From positions 209,335-273,334 of the forward strand of contig NZ_FTNK01000009.1 in assembly GCF_900156375.1 (NCBI RefSeq): a stretch of 64,000 nucleotides of DNA, in the 5' to 3' direction. The notes under the pieces are model-generated. The model had not been told where the DNA came from, searched no databases, and saw only the letters and a list, made by a program, of their open reading frames with translations. Shown one piece after another: positions 63,861 through 64,000 of the stretch. The position numbers were made by a program, and so were the translations under genes. This DNA comes from Paenibacillus macquariensis. Its GTDB lineage: Bacteria > Bacillota > Bacilli > Paenibacillales > Paenibacillaceae. Numbering within the stretch: position 1 is the first letter of the stretch; every line of letters starts with the position of its first letter.

Positions 63861-64000
63861 TGGAGAGTTTGATCCTGGCTCAGGACGAACGCTGGCGGCA
63901 TGCCTAATACATGCAAGTCGAGCGGAGTTGTTTTGAAAGCTTGCTTTCAAAACAACTTAGCGGCGGACGGGTGAGTAACACGTAGGTAACCTGCCTGTAA
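63861..64000 (+). rRNA. 16S ribosomal RNA, 5' part
   Basis: Starts TGGAGAGTTTGATCCTGG and continues through the universal GACGAACGCTGGCGGC and CATGCAAGTCGAGCGG stretches. The V1 loop (GTTTTGAAAGCTTGCTTTCAAAAC hairpin) and GGCGGACGGGTGAGTAACACG follow. The first ~140 bases are in the window; the rest lies beyond the right edge. The pattern fits Paenibacillus. Confidence 0.97.

Noticed and set aside
63548..63907. Short open frames in the region before and into 16S rRNA
   Set aside because: They overlap the rrn promoters, leader and mature rRNA and show no protein features.

Overview
The window is Gram-positive, low-to-mid GC chromosome, most likely Paenibacillus. It ends in the first ~140 bases of a 16S rRNA gene of Bacillales type. 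It also encodes two S-layer-homology (SLH) surface proteins, SigV/RsiV, GbsR, an RNase J and strong AGGAGG ribosome sites. No CRISPR array, prophage or tRNA was seen. The only mobile DNA is one decayed IS3-type remnant.

Left end (1-6.3 kb): a partial TRM11-like RNA methylase, a small tandem-duplicated protein, a secreted four-repeat protein, and a lysozyme-resistance group (sigV, rsiV and, upstream, oatA). sigV and oatA carry the same promoter-like element (AACTTTTT-N13-CGTCTT), which suggests both are read by SigV.

Phosphonate island (6.3-34.6 kb): phnX and phnW (2-aminoethylphosphonate, AEP, degradation), an AEP-type ABC transporter (phnS, phnT, phnU), a DeoR regulator, the C-P lyase genes phnGHIJKLM and a PHP-type cyclic phosphodiesterase. 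A second AEP-type transporter follows. It is overlapped by two giant SLH-anchored surface proteins, one carrying a calcineurin-like phosphoesterase domain, and then a second DeoR regulator. Four promoters in the island share one 43-bp layout: three TTnAnA repeats at 11-bp steps and a -10 hexamer 15 bp after the start of the third repeat. This looks like PhoP boxes and implies phosphate-starvation control. The second cassette is the best candidate for an undescribed system: a surface-anchored device that frees and imports phosphonate or phosphoester compounds.

Middle (34.6-46.2 kb): a HAD hydrolase, two drug-type MFS exporters with divergent LysR and TetR regulators, a cytosolic alpha-amylase, mobB-mobA, a FlxA-like coiled-coil protein, and a DoxX, nitroreductase and flavin-reductase group.

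Right part (46.2-64 kb): gbsR divergent from a glycine betaine importer (opuAA-AB-AC), an Old Yellow Enzyme homologue, an M50B peptidase, an MFS exporter with its MarR regulator, a YetF-like protein divergent from a phosphodiesterase-family lipoprotein, the IS3 remnant, a Fur-controlled FTR1 iron permease with a small lipoprotein, pepT, tag, an RNase J gene, and the promoters, leader and start of a ribosomal RNA operon.
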